A DNA stretch of 47,070 nt from an uncultured Chryseobacterium sp. (GCA_913775525.1 CAJYLH010000025.1:1-47070); one strand, 5' to 3'; counted from the stretch's first letter, positions 23,691 to 33,001 are shown. Notes: a model not told the origin generated them from the sequence alone. Numbers and translations: made by a program.

Positions 23691-24118
23691 TGAAAAGTTT
23701 TTTAACCCATCAGCAGATAGCTTCCCTTGTGGAAGCTATTCAGTCGGCAGAAGAACATTCCACGGGCGAAATCCGGGTGCATATTGACTCCAATACCGAA
23801 GCACGTGATGCTGAGACAGCATTCGAAGTATTTAGGAGGCTGTGCATGAATAATACTGCCGACAGAAATGCGGTTCTTTTCCATGTCAATTTTGAAAAGA
23901 AGTACCTCACCATCATCGGTGATATCGGCATCCATGAGAAGGTAAAACAATCCTATTGGAATCAGCTGCACGACTACATTACCGGAGAGTTTGCCAAAGG
24001 AAATTATTACAAAGCACTGGAAAGTGCCATCCTGAAAACCGGACTTGAACTAAAGAGACATTTTCCGGTTACAGGAGAAAATCCCAACCAATTATCTAAT
24101 GAGATTACATTCTCTTAA
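23690..24118 (+). CDS. TPM-domain protein (cytoplasmic-type, YgcG-like)
   Basis: 142 residues, no signal peptide. TPM domain (TLP18.3/Psb32/MOLO-1) blocks: LVEAIQSAEEHSTGEIRVHIDS, NAVLFHVNFEKKYLTIIGDIGIHEKV, and ITGEFAKGNYYKALESAILKTG. In Bacteroidota this short form is commonly the middle gene of lemA-TPM-TPM operons; function is unknown. Overlaps lemA by one base and the next gene by 20 bases, so translation is probably coupled. Confidence 0.88.
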   Translation: MKSFLTHQQIASLVEAIQSAEEHSTGEIRVHIDSNTEARDAETAFEVFRRLCMNNTADRNAVLFHVNFEKKYLTIIGDIGIHEKVKQSYWNQLHDYITGEFAKGNYYKALESAILKTGLELKRHFPVTGENPNQLSNEITFS

Positions 24119-24905
24119 AATAATATTTTCATTCTTCTTTTTTTTCCTGTACCTCTGGGTACCGGCGCAATACACCATTCCGAAAAAACCGGCGGTGCTG
24201 TATCCGGTATTTGATGAAGCCAATCTGCTCAGCCAGCAGGAAAAAGATGCCCTGAACAATAAGCTGATCAAATTTGCAGATTCCACTTCTACCGAGATTG
24301 AAGTAATTATTATTCCTTCAACCAAAGGTGAAGATGTGAATTTCCTGGCTACGATGTTCGGGGAAAAATGGGGCATCGGACAGAAAAATGTGGATAACGG
24401 GGTTGTTTTCCTGATCGCTACGGAAGATCATACTATGGCTATCCAGCAGGGAAGGGCTGTTGAGCAGTACCTGACCGCATCAGTTGCCGGACAGATCCTG
24501 GACTATATCGTAACCCCTAATTTCAAGCAGGGCAAATGGTATGACGGGATCGACCGCGGGACGACATCCATTATGGAAGCTGTCCAGGGAAAATTTAAAC
24601 CGATTGCCAAGACACCTTCAGGCGGAAAACGAGATTCGGTGAGCCTCATCATCATTGCCATCATCATTTTTATCATCATTTCGATTATCTTCAGGAACCG
24701 TGGAGGCGGCGGAGGCGGAAATGGCGACGACGATGATGTGATCATCTCCAGGAGAGGCCGCAGAAATTATCCGGGTGGATTCTTCCCTTTCCCGGGAAGC
24801 TTCGGAGGTGGTGGTTTTGGCGGAGGCAGTTCCGGAGGCGGCGGATTCGGGGGCTTTGGCGGAGGCGGAAGCTTCGGAGGCGGAGGTGCTTCGGGAGGAT
24901 GGTAA
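24099..24905 (+). CDS. Secreted/membrane TPM-domain protein with Gly-rich tail
   Basis: 268 residues. Signal peptide (IIFSFFFFFLYLWVPAQ), TPM domain from about residue 30 (YPVFDEANLLSQQEKDALNNKL, STEIEVIIIPSTKG, NGVVFLIATEDHTMAIQQG), a membrane helix (SLIIIAIIIFIIISIIF, about 186-202), and a Gly/Phe/Ser-rich tail of some 60 residues ending in GGW. The same layout occurs in YgcG-like proteins. Topology suggests a periplasmic TPM domain and a cytoplasmic Gly-rich tail. Third gene of the operon. Confidence 0.9.
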   Translation: MRLHSLKIIFSFFFFFLYLWVPAQYTIPKKPAVLYPVFDEANLLSQQEKDALNNKLIKFADSTSTEIEVIIIPSTKGEDVNFLATMFGEKWGIGQKNVDNGVVFLIATEDHTMAIQQGRAVEQYLTASVAGQILDYIVTPNFKQGKWYDGIDRGTTSIMEAVQGKFKPIAKTPSGGKRDSVSLIIIAIIIFIIISIIFRNRGGGGGGNGDDDDVIISRRGRRNYPGGFFPFPGSFGGGGFGGGSSGGGGFGGFGGGGSFGGGGASGGW

Positions 24906-24918
24906 TAAAACAGCATAT

Positions 24919-24945
24919 AATCGGTCTTTACGGGCCGATTTTTTG
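24919..24945 (+). terminator. Terminator of lemA-TPM operon
   Basis: AATCGG/CCGATT stem (24919-24924 with 24935-24940, extended by wobble pairs) followed by six T. Confidence 0.85.
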
Positions 24946-25265
24946 TTGGGCCATTACAAATTATTGTCAACCCCAAAAACTGATTTGCTGTTCTATTGCC
25001 AATACCAGATTGTTAGCTATCCACTTAAATATTCATTTCAGAAACGTATCAGAATATTTTTCATTGTATCTCATTAGAGAAAGCTGAATAGTAATATAAA
25101 CAAAAACATCTTTTCATAAACCATTCAATTTTGGTTAGGAAAACGGTATTTTTTTTGATTAGCATAAGCATATAATGGTCATTTTTAGGTTAAAAAATCA
25201 ATAAATCACACTAAAAATTCTATTTAATTCAATTTTTTTTCGTTATTTTTACTTAAAACAGGTTT
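24946..25265. other. AT-rich intergenic region
   Basis: 320 bases with no convincing gene. The short frames here lack family features and codon bias. The promoter of the following Kef pair should lie near the 3' end, but no TAnnTTTG box is clear. Confidence 0.5.
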
Positions 25266-25787
25266 ATGAAGAAGACATTGGTAGTTTTTGCGCATCCTTA
25301 TCTTGAGCATTCCAATTCGAATGTAGAGCTCATTAATTTTTATGTCCGTCATCAGCATTTCACGCTTCGTGACCTGTACGAAGAATATCCTAATTTCCAT
25401 ATTGCAGCTTTCAGGGAACGCAAGCGCCTGAAGAATTATGACCGGTTTATCTTCCAGTTTCCTATTATTTGGTTTGGCATTCCTCCCCTTTTAAAACTGT
25501 GGATTGATGAAGTCTTTGACCGGGACTGGCTGAAAGAAGGTGCTGAAAACCCGCTGGAAGGTAAGGAAGTGCATATCCTGGTGACTACCGGAGGAAAAGA
25601 AAGGTCGTTCAGCAGGAACGGTACCTATAAATACAGTGTGGAAGAGGTCATCAGCGGACTGATCATCTGCCTGAATGTTTTTAAAGCTGATATCAAAAAT
25701 ATTAAAGTGGTATACGAGGCTAATAAACTCAGTAAAAAAGAAATCATCCTGCATAAAAGAGAATTTGAAGAACTTCTAAATCAATAA
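25266..25787 (+). CDS. KefF-like NAD(P)H oxidoreductase (flavodoxin fold)
   Basis: 173 residues. Flavodoxin-like quinone oxidoreductase: KTLVVFAHPYLEHSNSN at the N-terminus (phosphate loop), FQFPIIWFGIPPLLKLWIDEVF, and VTTGGKERSFSRNGTYKYSVEEVI. It lies 6 bases upstream of a Kef-type antiporter, as kefF does with kefC, so it is probably the ancillary subunit that activates the transporter under electrophile stress. Stand-alone quinone reductase activity is also plausible. Confidence 0.88.
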   Translation: MKKTLVVFAHPYLEHSNSNVELINFYVRHQHFTLRDLYEEYPNFHIAAFRERKRLKNYDRFIFQFPIIWFGIPPLLKLWIDEVFDRDWLKEGAENPLEGKEVHILVTTGGKERSFSRNGTYKYSVEEVISGLIICLNVFKADIKNIKVVYEANKLSKKEIILHKREFEELLNQ

Positions 25788-25793
25788 AAACCA

Positions 25794-27668
25794 ATGGAAC
25801 AGACATTAGCTATGAACACCCTACTCTTTCTGGGCGTAGCCATTATCATGGTTCCGCTGGCCAGGAAGTTCGGGCTCAGCTCCGTAATAGGATATATTGC
25901 AGGAGGAATCATCATTGGGCCTTATGTCCTTAAGCTTACCGGGAAAGATGTAAACGACATTATGCATGCGAGCGAATTTGGCGTAATCATGCTGCTCTTT
26001 CTGGTCGGCCTGGAGCTGGAACCCAGAAAATTCTGGGAAATGCGGAAAAAGATCATGGGACTCGGGCTTACCCAGACGCTGCTTACCATATCCCTGCTGT
26101 TTCTTGTCTTCATATGTGTAGGCTGGAGCATGGATAAGGCGGTTACTGTTGCGATGTGTTTCGCCTTATCTTCAACGGCTATCGTATTGCAGACCTTACA
26201 GGAAAAAAACAACCTGAACAGCACCGCCGGCGAAGCTTCGTTTTCCACCCTGCTTTTCCAGGATATTGCAGTGATCCCTATCCTGGCTATCCTGCCTGTC
26301 ATTGCCCATCATAAAGCAAGGCACCATGACAATGAGATCCAGGTGATGATCCAGAACCTTCCTGAATGGATGCAGGCAGGAACCGTTATTTTAGGTGTTG
26401 TGCTTTTAATCCTGCTGGGCCGTTATGTCTTCGTTCCTTTCCTTCGCTACGTTTCAAAAGCCGGAATGACCGAACTTCTTACGGCATCTTCCCTTTTCCT
26501 GGTTATAGGAGTCTCGGAACTGATGACCGTCATCGGCCTTTCTCCTGCATTGGGAGCCTTCCTCGCGGGGGTAATGCTGGCCAACAGTGAGTTCAGGCAT
26601 GAACTGGAAGCACAGATAGATCCGTTCAAAGGGTTGCTTCTCGCTGTGTTTTTCGTAAGCGTAGGTTCTACCATCAATTTCAATATTATTGCGGGAGATC
26701 CTTTATTTATTTTCAGTACCGTATTTGCTGTACTGACCGTAAAATTCATTGTCCTGTATGCGATCGGAAAATTTTTCAGGATCGATACCCCGCAGAGCCT
26801 GTTCTATGCATTTGCGCTTTCTCAGGTTGGGGAGTTTGCATTTGTACTGATCAATTATGCTTCAGGATTATACATCCTTAGTCCTGAACTGAATGCACAG
26901 ATGATGGCTGTAACGGCTATCACCATGTGTATTACCCCTTTCCTGCTCATTATCAACGATACATTCATCACCCCTAAATTTATTAAGGAGGAACCGGAAA
27001 CCGGACAGGACTTTAATATTCTGGATGGACAGGTCAGCCAGAAAAAGATCATTATTGTAGGTTTCGGGCATTTCGGAAGTACCGTAGGAAGGCTGCTCAG
27101 GGCGAATAAAATTTCAGCTACCGTACTGGATCGGGATTCCGACCGGGTCAAACTATTAAGAAGCTATGGTTTTAAAGTATATTACGGCGATGCAACCAGG
27201 ATTCCCATCCTCAGGGCCGCCGGTATAGAAGATGCCGAAATCCTGGTGCTCTGCCTGGATGACCCGGCTGACAATAAATTTGTAGCAGATTTGGTGCGGG
27301 AACATTATCCGGATATCAAAATATTCGTGAGAGCCAAAAACAGGATTGATGCGTATGATTATATTAACAATGGTATTGATAAGATTTACCGGGAAACCTT
27401 AGGTACGGCAGTAGACATGGCTGTAGACATCCTGCATGAAACCGGCATGAGAAAATATGCTGCCAGACGGCTTGGACAGCGCTTCATGGCGATTGATAAA
27501 GACTCCGTGCGCAAACTGGCCAGAATAAAAGAGGAAGATGATGACGACCTCGCATTGTTCACCACCAAAGAAATCCTCCAGCGTGAGGAGGATTTACTGG
27601 CGTATGATAATCTGAATTTTGATAAAAATGACTGGCAGGATTCTTCTTCAGAAGATGAAGAAGATTAA
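25794..27668 (+). CDS. Kef-type CPA2 cation/proton antiporter with RCK domain
   Basis: 624 residues. About twelve membrane helices (residues 5-385, e.g. SVIGYIAGGIIIGPYVL, GVIMLLFLVGLELEP) form the CPA2 Na+/H+ antiporter domain; FSTLLFQDIAVIPILAIL holds the family Gln/Asp pair. A cytoplasmic RCK/TrkA-N domain follows (KKIIIVGFGHFGSTVGRLLRANKISATVLDRD, about 413-530), giving the KefB/KefC layout for K+ efflux under electrophile stress. The C-terminus is acidic. Paired with the upstream flavodoxin-like gene. Ends 12 bases from the convergent GIN gene with no visible terminator. Confidence 0.92.
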   Translation: MEQTLAMNTLLFLGVAIIMVPLARKFGLSSVIGYIAGGIIIGPYVLKLTGKDVNDIMHASEFGVIMLLFLVGLELEPRKFWEMRKKIMGLGLTQTLLTISLLFLVFICVGWSMDKAVTVAMCFALSSTAIVLQTLQEKNNLNSTAGEASFSTLLFQDIAVIPILAILPVIAHHKARHHDNEIQVMIQNLPEWMQAGTVILGVVLLILLGRYVFVPFLRYVSKAGMTELLTASSLFLVIGVSELMTVIGLSPALGAFLAGVMLANSEFRHELEAQIDPFKGLLLAVFFVSVGSTINFNIIAGDPLFIFSTVFAVLTVKFIVLYAIGKFFRIDTPQSLFYAFALSQVGEFAFVLINYASGLYILSPELNAQMMAVTAITMCITPFLLIINDTFITPKFIKEEPETGQDFNILDGQVSQKKIIIVGFGHFGSTVGRLLRANKISATVLDRDSDRVKLLRSYGFKVYYGDATRIPILRAAGIEDAEILVLCLDDPADNKFVADLVREHYPDIKIFVRAKNRIDAYDYINNGIDKIYRETLGTAVDMAVDILHETGMRKYAARRLGQRFMAIDKDSVRKLARIKEEDDDDLALFTTKEILQREEDLLAYDNLNFDKNDWQDSSSEDEED

Positions 27669-27680
27669 TTCGTCAGTATA

Positions 27681-28490
27681 TTACTGGATATTAACGCTTC
27701 CCCCGCTGCTCTGAGACTGGTTAATGGTTTTCAGGTTGCCTTTTTTATACACATTGACACTACCGCCGGAAGAAGCTTCCGCATCGAGTTCTGAAACGGC
27801 ACTGATATCAATGCTTCCACCACTCGAAGCTTCTGCTTTTACGCGGTCTGCAACGATATCCCGTGCTGAAATACTGCTGCCGGAAGAGGAACTCAGTTCT
27901 GCCCGTTTTGATTTTCCTGAAATATCAATGCTGGAACCCGAAGAAGCATCAATATCAAGGTCAACCGCCCAGATCTTACCGCTGAAGCTGCTGCTGCTGC
28001 CTGCGGAAATATCAAATTTATTCGCTTCCAAGTTACCGGAAACAGATCCTGAGCTCGACAGGTCGATTTTTGTCTTTTCCTGCGTGAATGAATCTTTTAT
28101 CCTGATTTCAGCGGCTGAGTTGGCCGTCAGTTTTTCAAAATCCTTGGTATAAATCTTGGCTGTTACCCGGTTGTTCGTCACCCTCACTCCGGATTTATAA
28201 TGGATATGCAGTTTGCCGTTTTTGTTTTCTACCAGCACTTCGTCAATAAGGTCCTGAGGAGCCGAGACCACGACTCTTTCTGCATCAGCTTTAATGATAT
28301 CCGCTTCTATGGCCTGTGAGACTTCTATCTCATCAAATTCTCCCCTGAATTCCCTTTCCTGAAGGGATCCGTTTTCTTTGGAAACCGTAGTTTCCACCCA
28401 GCTGTCTTTTTTTGCTCCTCTTCTGTCGTCCTTATTACAGGCACCTAACATGACCAGGGCTGAAAAAATAAAAATAGTTTTTGAATTCAT
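27681..28490 (-). CDS. GIN-domain (DUF2807) lipoprotein
   Basis: 269 residues. Lipoprotein signal MNSKTIFIFSALVMLGAC (lipobox LGAC). Residues 60-265 are a right-handed beta-helix-like GIN domain: FDEIEVSQAIEADIIKADAERVVVSAP, NGKLHIHYKSGVRVTNNRVTAKIY, then repeating SSGSS-x-I-S steps. Function unknown; GIN proteins are surface or periplasmic in Bacteroidota and related to putative adhesins. About 220 AT-rich bases separate it from the divergent SPW gene, with no clear promoter box seen. Confidence 0.88.
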   Translation of the reverse strand: MNSKTIFIFSALVMLGACNKDDRRGAKKDSWVETTVSKENGSLQEREFRGEFDEIEVSQAIEADIIKADAERVVVSAPQDLIDEVLVENKNGKLHIHYKSGVRVTNNRVTAKIYTKDFEKLTANSAAEIRIKDSFTQEKTKIDLSSSGSVSGNLEANKFDISAGSSSSFSGKIWAVDLDIDASSGSSIDISGKSKRAELSSSSGSSISARDIVADRVKAEASSGGSIDISAVSELDAEASSGGSVNVYKKGNLKTINQSQSSGGSVNIQ

Positions 28491-28712
28491 ATGGATCTGT
28501 TGTATTGATTAATCAGGCTATAATTATAACAACTAATATATTAAAAATATTACTGCTTTAGCTGATATTTATTTACAGCTGCATAAAGGGCAATATATGC
28601 ACTCTATTTTTATTGATAATTCATGCATAAAAATCAATAATTAAATTAAAATTATACTATATAATGGTATAATAATTGAACAAAATAAACAACACCACCA
28701 AATATTAAGAGT

Positions 28713-29072
28713 ATGATTCCATCAAAAGTCCACGCCGTATTAGATTACCTGATGGGCGTTATCCTGATTGCTGCCCCCTGGCTGTTAGGATTTGCCGATA
28801 ATACTGCAACTACCATCCTGCCTGTCGTTTTGGGAGCATCAACGCTGGTATACAGCCTGTTTACAGATTATGAGTATTGCATTGTCCGGATGATCCCGTT
28901 CAAAGCTCACCTGACCCTCGACTTTGCCTCCGGAGTACTGCTTTTGGTTTCTCCATGGTTATTCGGATTCAGTGACAGAATGTACCTGCCGCATGTTATC
29001 CTGGGAGCAACAGAGATCGGTGCCGTATTGATGACAAAGCCCAAGCCTGTTACCGAGGCAGAAAAGGTATAG
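28713..29072 (+). CDS. SPW-repeat membrane protein
   Basis: 119 residues, four membrane helices in two repeats, each with the SPW-type motif: IAAPWLLGFAD and VSPWLFGFSD. Residues KVHAVLDYLMGVILI and KAHLTLDFASGVLLL begin the two repeats. The family is small and uncharacterised, and some members have a fused short-chain or DUF domain absent here. Single-gene unit with its own terminator. Confidence 0.88.
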   Translation: MIPSKVHAVLDYLMGVILIAAPWLLGFADNTATTILPVVLGASTLVYSLFTDYEYCIVRMIPFKAHLTLDFASGVLLLVSPWLFGFSDRMYLPHVILGATEIGAVLMTKPKPVTEAEKV

Positions 29073-29103
29073 GCACCCATCTGAACACACCACTTTAAAA
29101 TAG

Positions 29104-29134
29104 AAGCTTTTCCGGTTTTCCGGAGAAGCTTTTT
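29104..29134 (+). terminator. Terminator of SPW gene
   Basis: 12-bp stem with one G-U pair (29104-29115 with 29120-29131), loop TTTT, then a T run. Confidence 0.88.
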
Positions 29135-29219
29135 GATGCCCCATCAGCAGAATCTTTCCTTTTAACTTCTGTTTAATGTAATAGTTTTAATATCTTTATG
29201 CTTTAATAACAATGCGTTT

Positions 29220-31358
29220 ATGAAGAATATTTCATCGGTATTATTAATTTCCGCTCTGGCATTTAATTATTCCTGTACAACAATGAAGACAACCGAAACC
29301 CACCATGAAGTTCCTGTACCGGCTTCCCTTGCATCCAATCCTTTTATGAAGAAAAGTACGCTGCAGTATGAAGCCCCGGAATTTGATAAAATCAAAGATG
29401 AACATTTTAAGCCGGCCTTCGATTTCGGGCTGAAACAGCATGATGCTGAAATTATAAAAATCGCTGATAACCCGGCTGCGCCTACTTTTGAGAATACGAT
29501 TGTAGCGCTTGAAAGAAGCGGTGAAGTGCTGAAACGTGCGATGATTGTATTTTCCAATCTCACGAGTGCGAATACCAATCCTACCCTTCAGGCACTGGAT
29601 GAGGAATACGCACCGGTTTTTGCTGCCCATTCGGATAAAATGTACCTTAATGAAAACCTGTATAAAAGGATACAGGCTATCACAGATACAGGCCTTGATG
29701 CCGAAAGCAAAAGGCTGCTTCAGTTTTACAAACAGAATTTTGAAATTGCAGGAGCCAACCTGTCTTCTGCGGATAAAGAAAAACTGAAACAGATCAACCA
29801 GGAGCTCGCCTCTCTTTCCACCCAGTATTCCAATAAGTTGCTGGAAGCCAGAAAACAGGGTGGTGTATTTTTCAGTGATGCGAAGGAACTGGACGGACTT
29901 TCAGCAGACGAAATTGCCGCTGCCGCCGCAGATGCTAAAAATGCCGGCAAAGAAGGCCAATACCTGCTGGCTTTACAGAATACCACTCAGCAGCCTCTTT
30001 TACAGAACCTGAAAAACAGGGCTACCAGGGAAAAACTGTTTAAAGCTTCATGGACCAGGGCTGAAAAAGGAGATTCCAATGATACCCGGGAAACCATTGA
30101 AAAACTGGCCGCACTGAGGCTGAAAAAAGCTCAGGTACTGGGTAAGAAAAGCTTTGCGGAATGGAAACTCCAGGACCAGATGGCAAAAACCCCGGAAGCA
30201 GCAACAAAACTGATGAACCAGATTGCCACGCCTGCAGTGGAAACGGCAAGACGCGAAGCCAAGGACATCCAGGACCTTATCGACCAGCAGAAAGGCGGCT
30301 TCAAAGTAGAGCCTTGGGACTGGAATTTCTATGCCGAGCAGGTAAGAAAAGCGAAATTCGACCTGGATGAAAATCAGATCAAACCTTACTTTGAGATCAC
30401 GACCGTTCTGGAAAAAGGCGTTTTCTTCGCGGCAGAAAAATTTTATGGGCTTACCTTCAAGAAAAGAACAGACCTTCCGGTGTACCATCCTGATGTAGTG
30501 ACTTATGAAGTTTTCGATCACGACGGAAAATCCATTGCCATTTATTACCTGGATTTTTATACCCGGGATTCTAAAAACGGAGGTGCATGGATGAGCAATT
30601 TCGTGGAACAGTCTTACCTGCTTGGGACCAAACCTGTCATTGTCAACTGCTACAACTATCAGAAACCGGCTCCGGGAAAACCGTCACTCATCAGCTTTGA
30701 TGACGTATCAACGATTTTCCATGAATTCGGACATTCAATCCACGGCATGTTTGCCAGCCAGAAATACCCTTCCCTTTCAGGAACCAATGTGCCGAGGGAT
30801 TTTGTGGAATTCCCTTCCCAGATCAACGAACACTGGGCGCTGGACCCTGTCGTATTAAAGAATTACGCGATTCACTATGAAACCAAGCAGCCGATTCCGC
30901 AGGCTTTGGTGGATAAGATTAAAAAAGCAGCGACATTCAACCAGGGATACATGACGACAGAACTGGTGTCGGCAGCAGAACTGGATATGGACTGGCATAC
31001 CGTAACCAACGACAGCCAGCTGATCCCTGTACTGGATTTTGAAAAGCAGTCTCTGGCAAAACACGGATTTACACTGGCCACGGTACCTCCAAGATACCAT
31101 ACACCTTATTTCGCCCACATCTGGGGCGGCGGGTATTCAGCAGGATATTATGCTTACCTGTGGTCTGAAACCCTGGATAATGATGCCTGGGAATGGATCA
31201 TGAGCCATGGTGGGCTGACCAGGGAAAACGGTGACCGTTTCAGGAAATACATCCTGTCAGTAGGAAATTCCGTAGACCTCAGCCAGGCCTTCAGGGATTT
31301 TACAGGACACGATCCGGATATCAAACCTTTATTGAGAAACAGAGGATTTATCAAATAA
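29220..31358 (+). CDS. M3-family metallopeptidase lipoprotein (Dcp/oligopeptidase-like)
   Basis: 712 residues. The N-terminus MKNISSVLLISALAFNYSC is a lipoprotein signal with Cys19. Zinc site HEFGH at 501-505 (STIFHEFGHSIHGMF), third ligand Glu in EFPSQINEHWAL downstream, and C-terminal blocks YHTPYFAHIWGGGYSAGYYAYLWSE typical of M3A peptidyl-dipeptidase Dcp. Length fits Dcp (about 680-720). It should cleave dipeptides from oligopeptides in the periplasm. Monocistronic, with its own terminator. Confidence 0.94.
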   Translation: MKNISSVLLISALAFNYSCTTMKTTETHHEVPVPASLASNPFMKKSTLQYEAPEFDKIKDEHFKPAFDFGLKQHDAEIIKIADNPAAPTFENTIVALERSGEVLKRAMIVFSNLTSANTNPTLQALDEEYAPVFAAHSDKMYLNENLYKRIQAITDTGLDAESKRLLQFYKQNFEIAGANLSSADKEKLKQINQELASLSTQYSNKLLEARKQGGVFFSDAKELDGLSADEIAAAAADAKNAGKEGQYLLALQNTTQQPLLQNLKNRATREKLFKASWTRAEKGDSNDTRETIEKLAALRLKKAQVLGKKSFAEWKLQDQMAKTPEAATKLMNQIATPAVETARREAKDIQDLIDQQKGGFKVEPWDWNFYAEQVRKAKFDLDENQIKPYFEITTVLEKGVFFAAEKFYGLTFKKRTDLPVYHPDVVTYEVFDHDGKSIAIYYLDFYTRDSKNGGAWMSNFVEQSYLLGTKPVIVNCYNYQKPAPGKPSLISFDDVSTIFHEFGHSIHGMFASQKYPSLSGTNVPRDFVEFPSQINEHWALDPVVLKNYAIHYETKQPIPQALVDKIKKAATFNQGYMTTELVSAAELDMDWHTVTNDSQLIPVLDFEKQSLAKHGFTLATVPPRYHTPYFAHIWGGGYSAGYYAYLWSETLDNDAWEWIMSHGGLTRENGDRFRKYILSVGNSVDLSQAFRDFTGHDPDIKPLLRNRGFIK

Positions 31359-31365
31359 AATAAAT

Positions 31366-31393
31366 AAAGCATTCAGTTTTCTGGATGCTTTTT
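31366..31393 (+). terminator. Terminator of M3 peptidase gene
   Basis: 10-bp stem with one G-U (31367-31376 with 31381-31390), loop TTTT, T run to 31393. Confidence 0.87.
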
Positions 31394-31447
31394 AAATTCA
31401 AACATAACATATCCTGTTGTATTATTTTAAACCAACCTAATGTAATT

Positions 31448-31783
31448 ATGAACTCCCTAACCATCTTAAGCCTTTCATGGCAACATGTACTCATTCTTTT
31501 ACTGTTCATTCCTATTTACTTTATCCCGACATTTATTGCCCTCAATAGAAAAAAATCAAATGCAGCTGCCATTTTTGCATTAAATCTATTCTTAGGCTGG
31601 GCATTAATTGGCTGGGTAGGAGCGCTAATATGGGCCCTATCGAAAGACAAAACCGATCAGTATTTAACCGTTGAAAATAATAATTCCAATATTAATCAGC
31701 TGACTCAATTAAAAAAACTTCATGATCAGGGAGTCATTACAGATCAGGAATTTGAAACTCAGAAGAACAAGCTGCTTCAATAG
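31448..31783 (+). CDS. Superinfection immunity-like membrane protein with SHOCT tail
   Basis: 111 residues from ATG 31448; an upstream in-frame ATG at 31385 lies inside the preceding terminator and is rejected. Two membrane helices (HVLILLLFIPIYFIPTFIAL and AAIFALNLFLGWALIGWVGALIWAL) carry the FLGW-IGW motif of the T4 Imm-like superinfection immunity family. The C-terminus (LTQLKKLHDQGVITDQEFETQKNKLL) is a SHOCT motif, linked to oligomerisation. The family occurs widely in bacteria outside phage, so phage defence is not established. More AT-rich than its neighbours. Confidence 0.85.
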   Translation: MNSLTILSLSWQHVLILLLFIPIYFIPTFIALNRKKSNAAAIFALNLFLGWALIGWVGALIWALSKDKTDQYLTVENNNSNINQLTQLKKLHDQGVITDQEFETQKNKLLQ

Positions 31784-31852
31784 AAAGTATATTTTTGATT
31801 TGAATTTTAAATTCCCAGGAAATTTTAAGACTTTTGTAGCTTAAATAAAATT

Positions 31853-32233
31853 ATGAACTGTCCCTGCTGTTCCGGAAAATCGTATGAAAATTGCTGCAAG
31901 CTGTACCATACCAGAGAAAAGGATCCCCCGACTGCCGAAGCGCTGATGCGTTCAAGGTTTTCCGCTTTTGCTATTCCGAATGCAGATTACCTCTGGGAAA
32001 CCACACTTCCAAGCAAAAGAAAATACCATAATAAAAAAGATTTGCAGGATTGGGGAGCCCGCAATACCTGGACAAAGCTGGAAATTGTAGATAAGCCCGC
32101 TGCCGATACAGTGGAATTCAAAGCTTTTTATACGGATGAAAGCGGTCATCCGGAAATCCATCATGAATTATCAACCTTCAGAATGGTTCAGGACCGCTGG
32201 TTTTATGTGAGCGGCATATTTATTCAATCATAA
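31853..32233 (+). CDS. YchJ-like SEC-C motif protein
   Basis: 126 residues. N-terminal zinc-binding SEC-C motif CPCCSGKSYENCC (usual form CPCGSG-x-CC; Cys replaces Gly here). The rest matches the YchJ middle domain: AEALMRSRFSAFAIPNADYLWETT, WTKLEIVDK, FKAFYTDESG-x-HHELSTF, and RWFYVSG. A NTF2-like fold is expected; function unknown. Monocistronic. Confidence 0.88.
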   Translation: MNCPCCSGKSYENCCKLYHTREKDPPTAEALMRSRFSAFAIPNADYLWETTLPSKRKYHNKKDLQDWGARNTWTKLEIVDKPAADTVEFKAFYTDESGHPEIHHELSTFRMVQDRWFYVSGIFIQS

Positions 32234-32257
32234 AGCACGGGGAATCTTTGATTTTAC

Positions 32258-32345
32258 GGAGCTGTTTCCGGCTATCCACTCTTACTCCTCGCGCAGCCGC
32301 TGATCCTTTGCGTGCTGCGGGGTAACCGTTCCTATCCGGGCTAGG
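32258..32345. repeat. GC-richer intergenic element with nested inverted repeats
   Basis: About 88 bases of distinctly higher GC sequence in an AT-rich gap. CGCAGC (32292-32297) pairs with GCTGCG (32314-32319), and GGCTATCC/CCTATCCGGGCTAG-like ends are similar. No protein-coding frame is convincing. It resembles dispersed intergenic repeats of flavobacteria as I remember them; this could not be checked. Confidence 0.45.
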
Positions 32346-32452
32346 TCTGGGACGGTAATACTTATATATGAGAATAAAATAATGTCCGGCACTATAAACA
32401 ATCTGTCTGAATTTTCACTGAGAAATATATTGGATCCTGAAACTTTCAGCAT

Positions 32453-32480
32453 AAAAAAATGTCCGGTAAAACCGGACATT
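32453..32480 (-). terminator. Terminator of SlyD-like gene
   Basis: Perfect 10-bp stem AATGTCCGGT/ACCGGACATT (32459-32468 region with 32471-32480, 3-base loop); on the minus strand it is followed by seven T. Confidence 0.9.
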
Positions 32481-32487
32481 ATATAGA

Positions 32488-32988
32488 TTAGTGAGCTTCG
32501 TTTCCGTCGATACCATGCGCATGTCCATGAGACAACTCCTCTTCTGTGGCAGGGCGTGTATTTAAAATTTCCACCTGGAAATCCAGTACTTTTCCGGCCA
32601 TAGGATGATTAAGGTCTGCTACGACAGCTTCCGGCGTAACTTCTACCACAAAAGCCTGAAAATTATTCCCCTGATTGTCAGACAAAGGCAGGATAGCTCC
32701 TACTGGAGGAATCCCTGATTCCTGGAACATATCCAGTGGCAGCTGAGCAATAGCATCAGCCTGTCTTTCACCGTACGCTTCTTCCGGCTGAATGGTAAAG
32801 GCAGCGGTATCACCCGCCTGAAGTCCAAGGATATTTTGTTCAAATTTAGGGATCATCATTCCTACACCATATAAAAATGTAAGCGGATTTTCTGCTGTGG
32901 TCTCTTCTACAAGGATTTTGCTTCCATCTTCCTCGATGGTGTGAAGGATGTAACGTACTGCTACAACGTGATTGTTTTCGATTGTCAT
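32488..32988 (-). CDS. SlyD-like FKBP-type peptidyl-prolyl isomerase
   Basis: 166 residues from ATG 32988 (MTIENNHVVAVRYILHT); an upstream in-frame ATG at 33015 would run through a hairpin. The FKBP core includes FLYGVGMMIPKFEQNILGLQAGD, an IF-chaperone insert, and GIPPVGAILPLSDNQGNNFQAFVVEV with ADLNHPMAGKVLDFQVEI, the SlyD hallmark NHPLAG-L-F. The C-terminus SHGHAHGIDGNEAH has four His and could bind metals, like E. coli SlyD's tail. Proline isomerisation and metal-binding chaperone role. Confidence 0.93.
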   Translation of the reverse strand: MTIENNHVVAVRYILHTIEEDGSKILVEETTAENPLTFLYGVGMMIPKFEQNILGLQAGDTAAFTIQPEEAYGERQADAIAQLPLDMFQESGIPPVGAILPLSDNQGNNFQAFVVEVTPEAVVADLNHPMAGKVLDFQVEILNTRPATEEELSHGHAHGIDGNEAH

Positions 32989-33001
32989 ATTTTTTCTTTT
33001 T

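Noticed and set aside
24767-24976. Proline-rich frame antisense to the Gly-rich tail of the TPM gene
   Set aside because: Poly-Pro arises simply from the complement of Gly codons; the Gly-rich frame is the family one.
31385-31447. N-terminal extension of the superinfection-immunity-like gene
   Set aside because: The extension would begin within the terminator hairpin of the previous gene; the ATG at 31448 starts at the expected domain.
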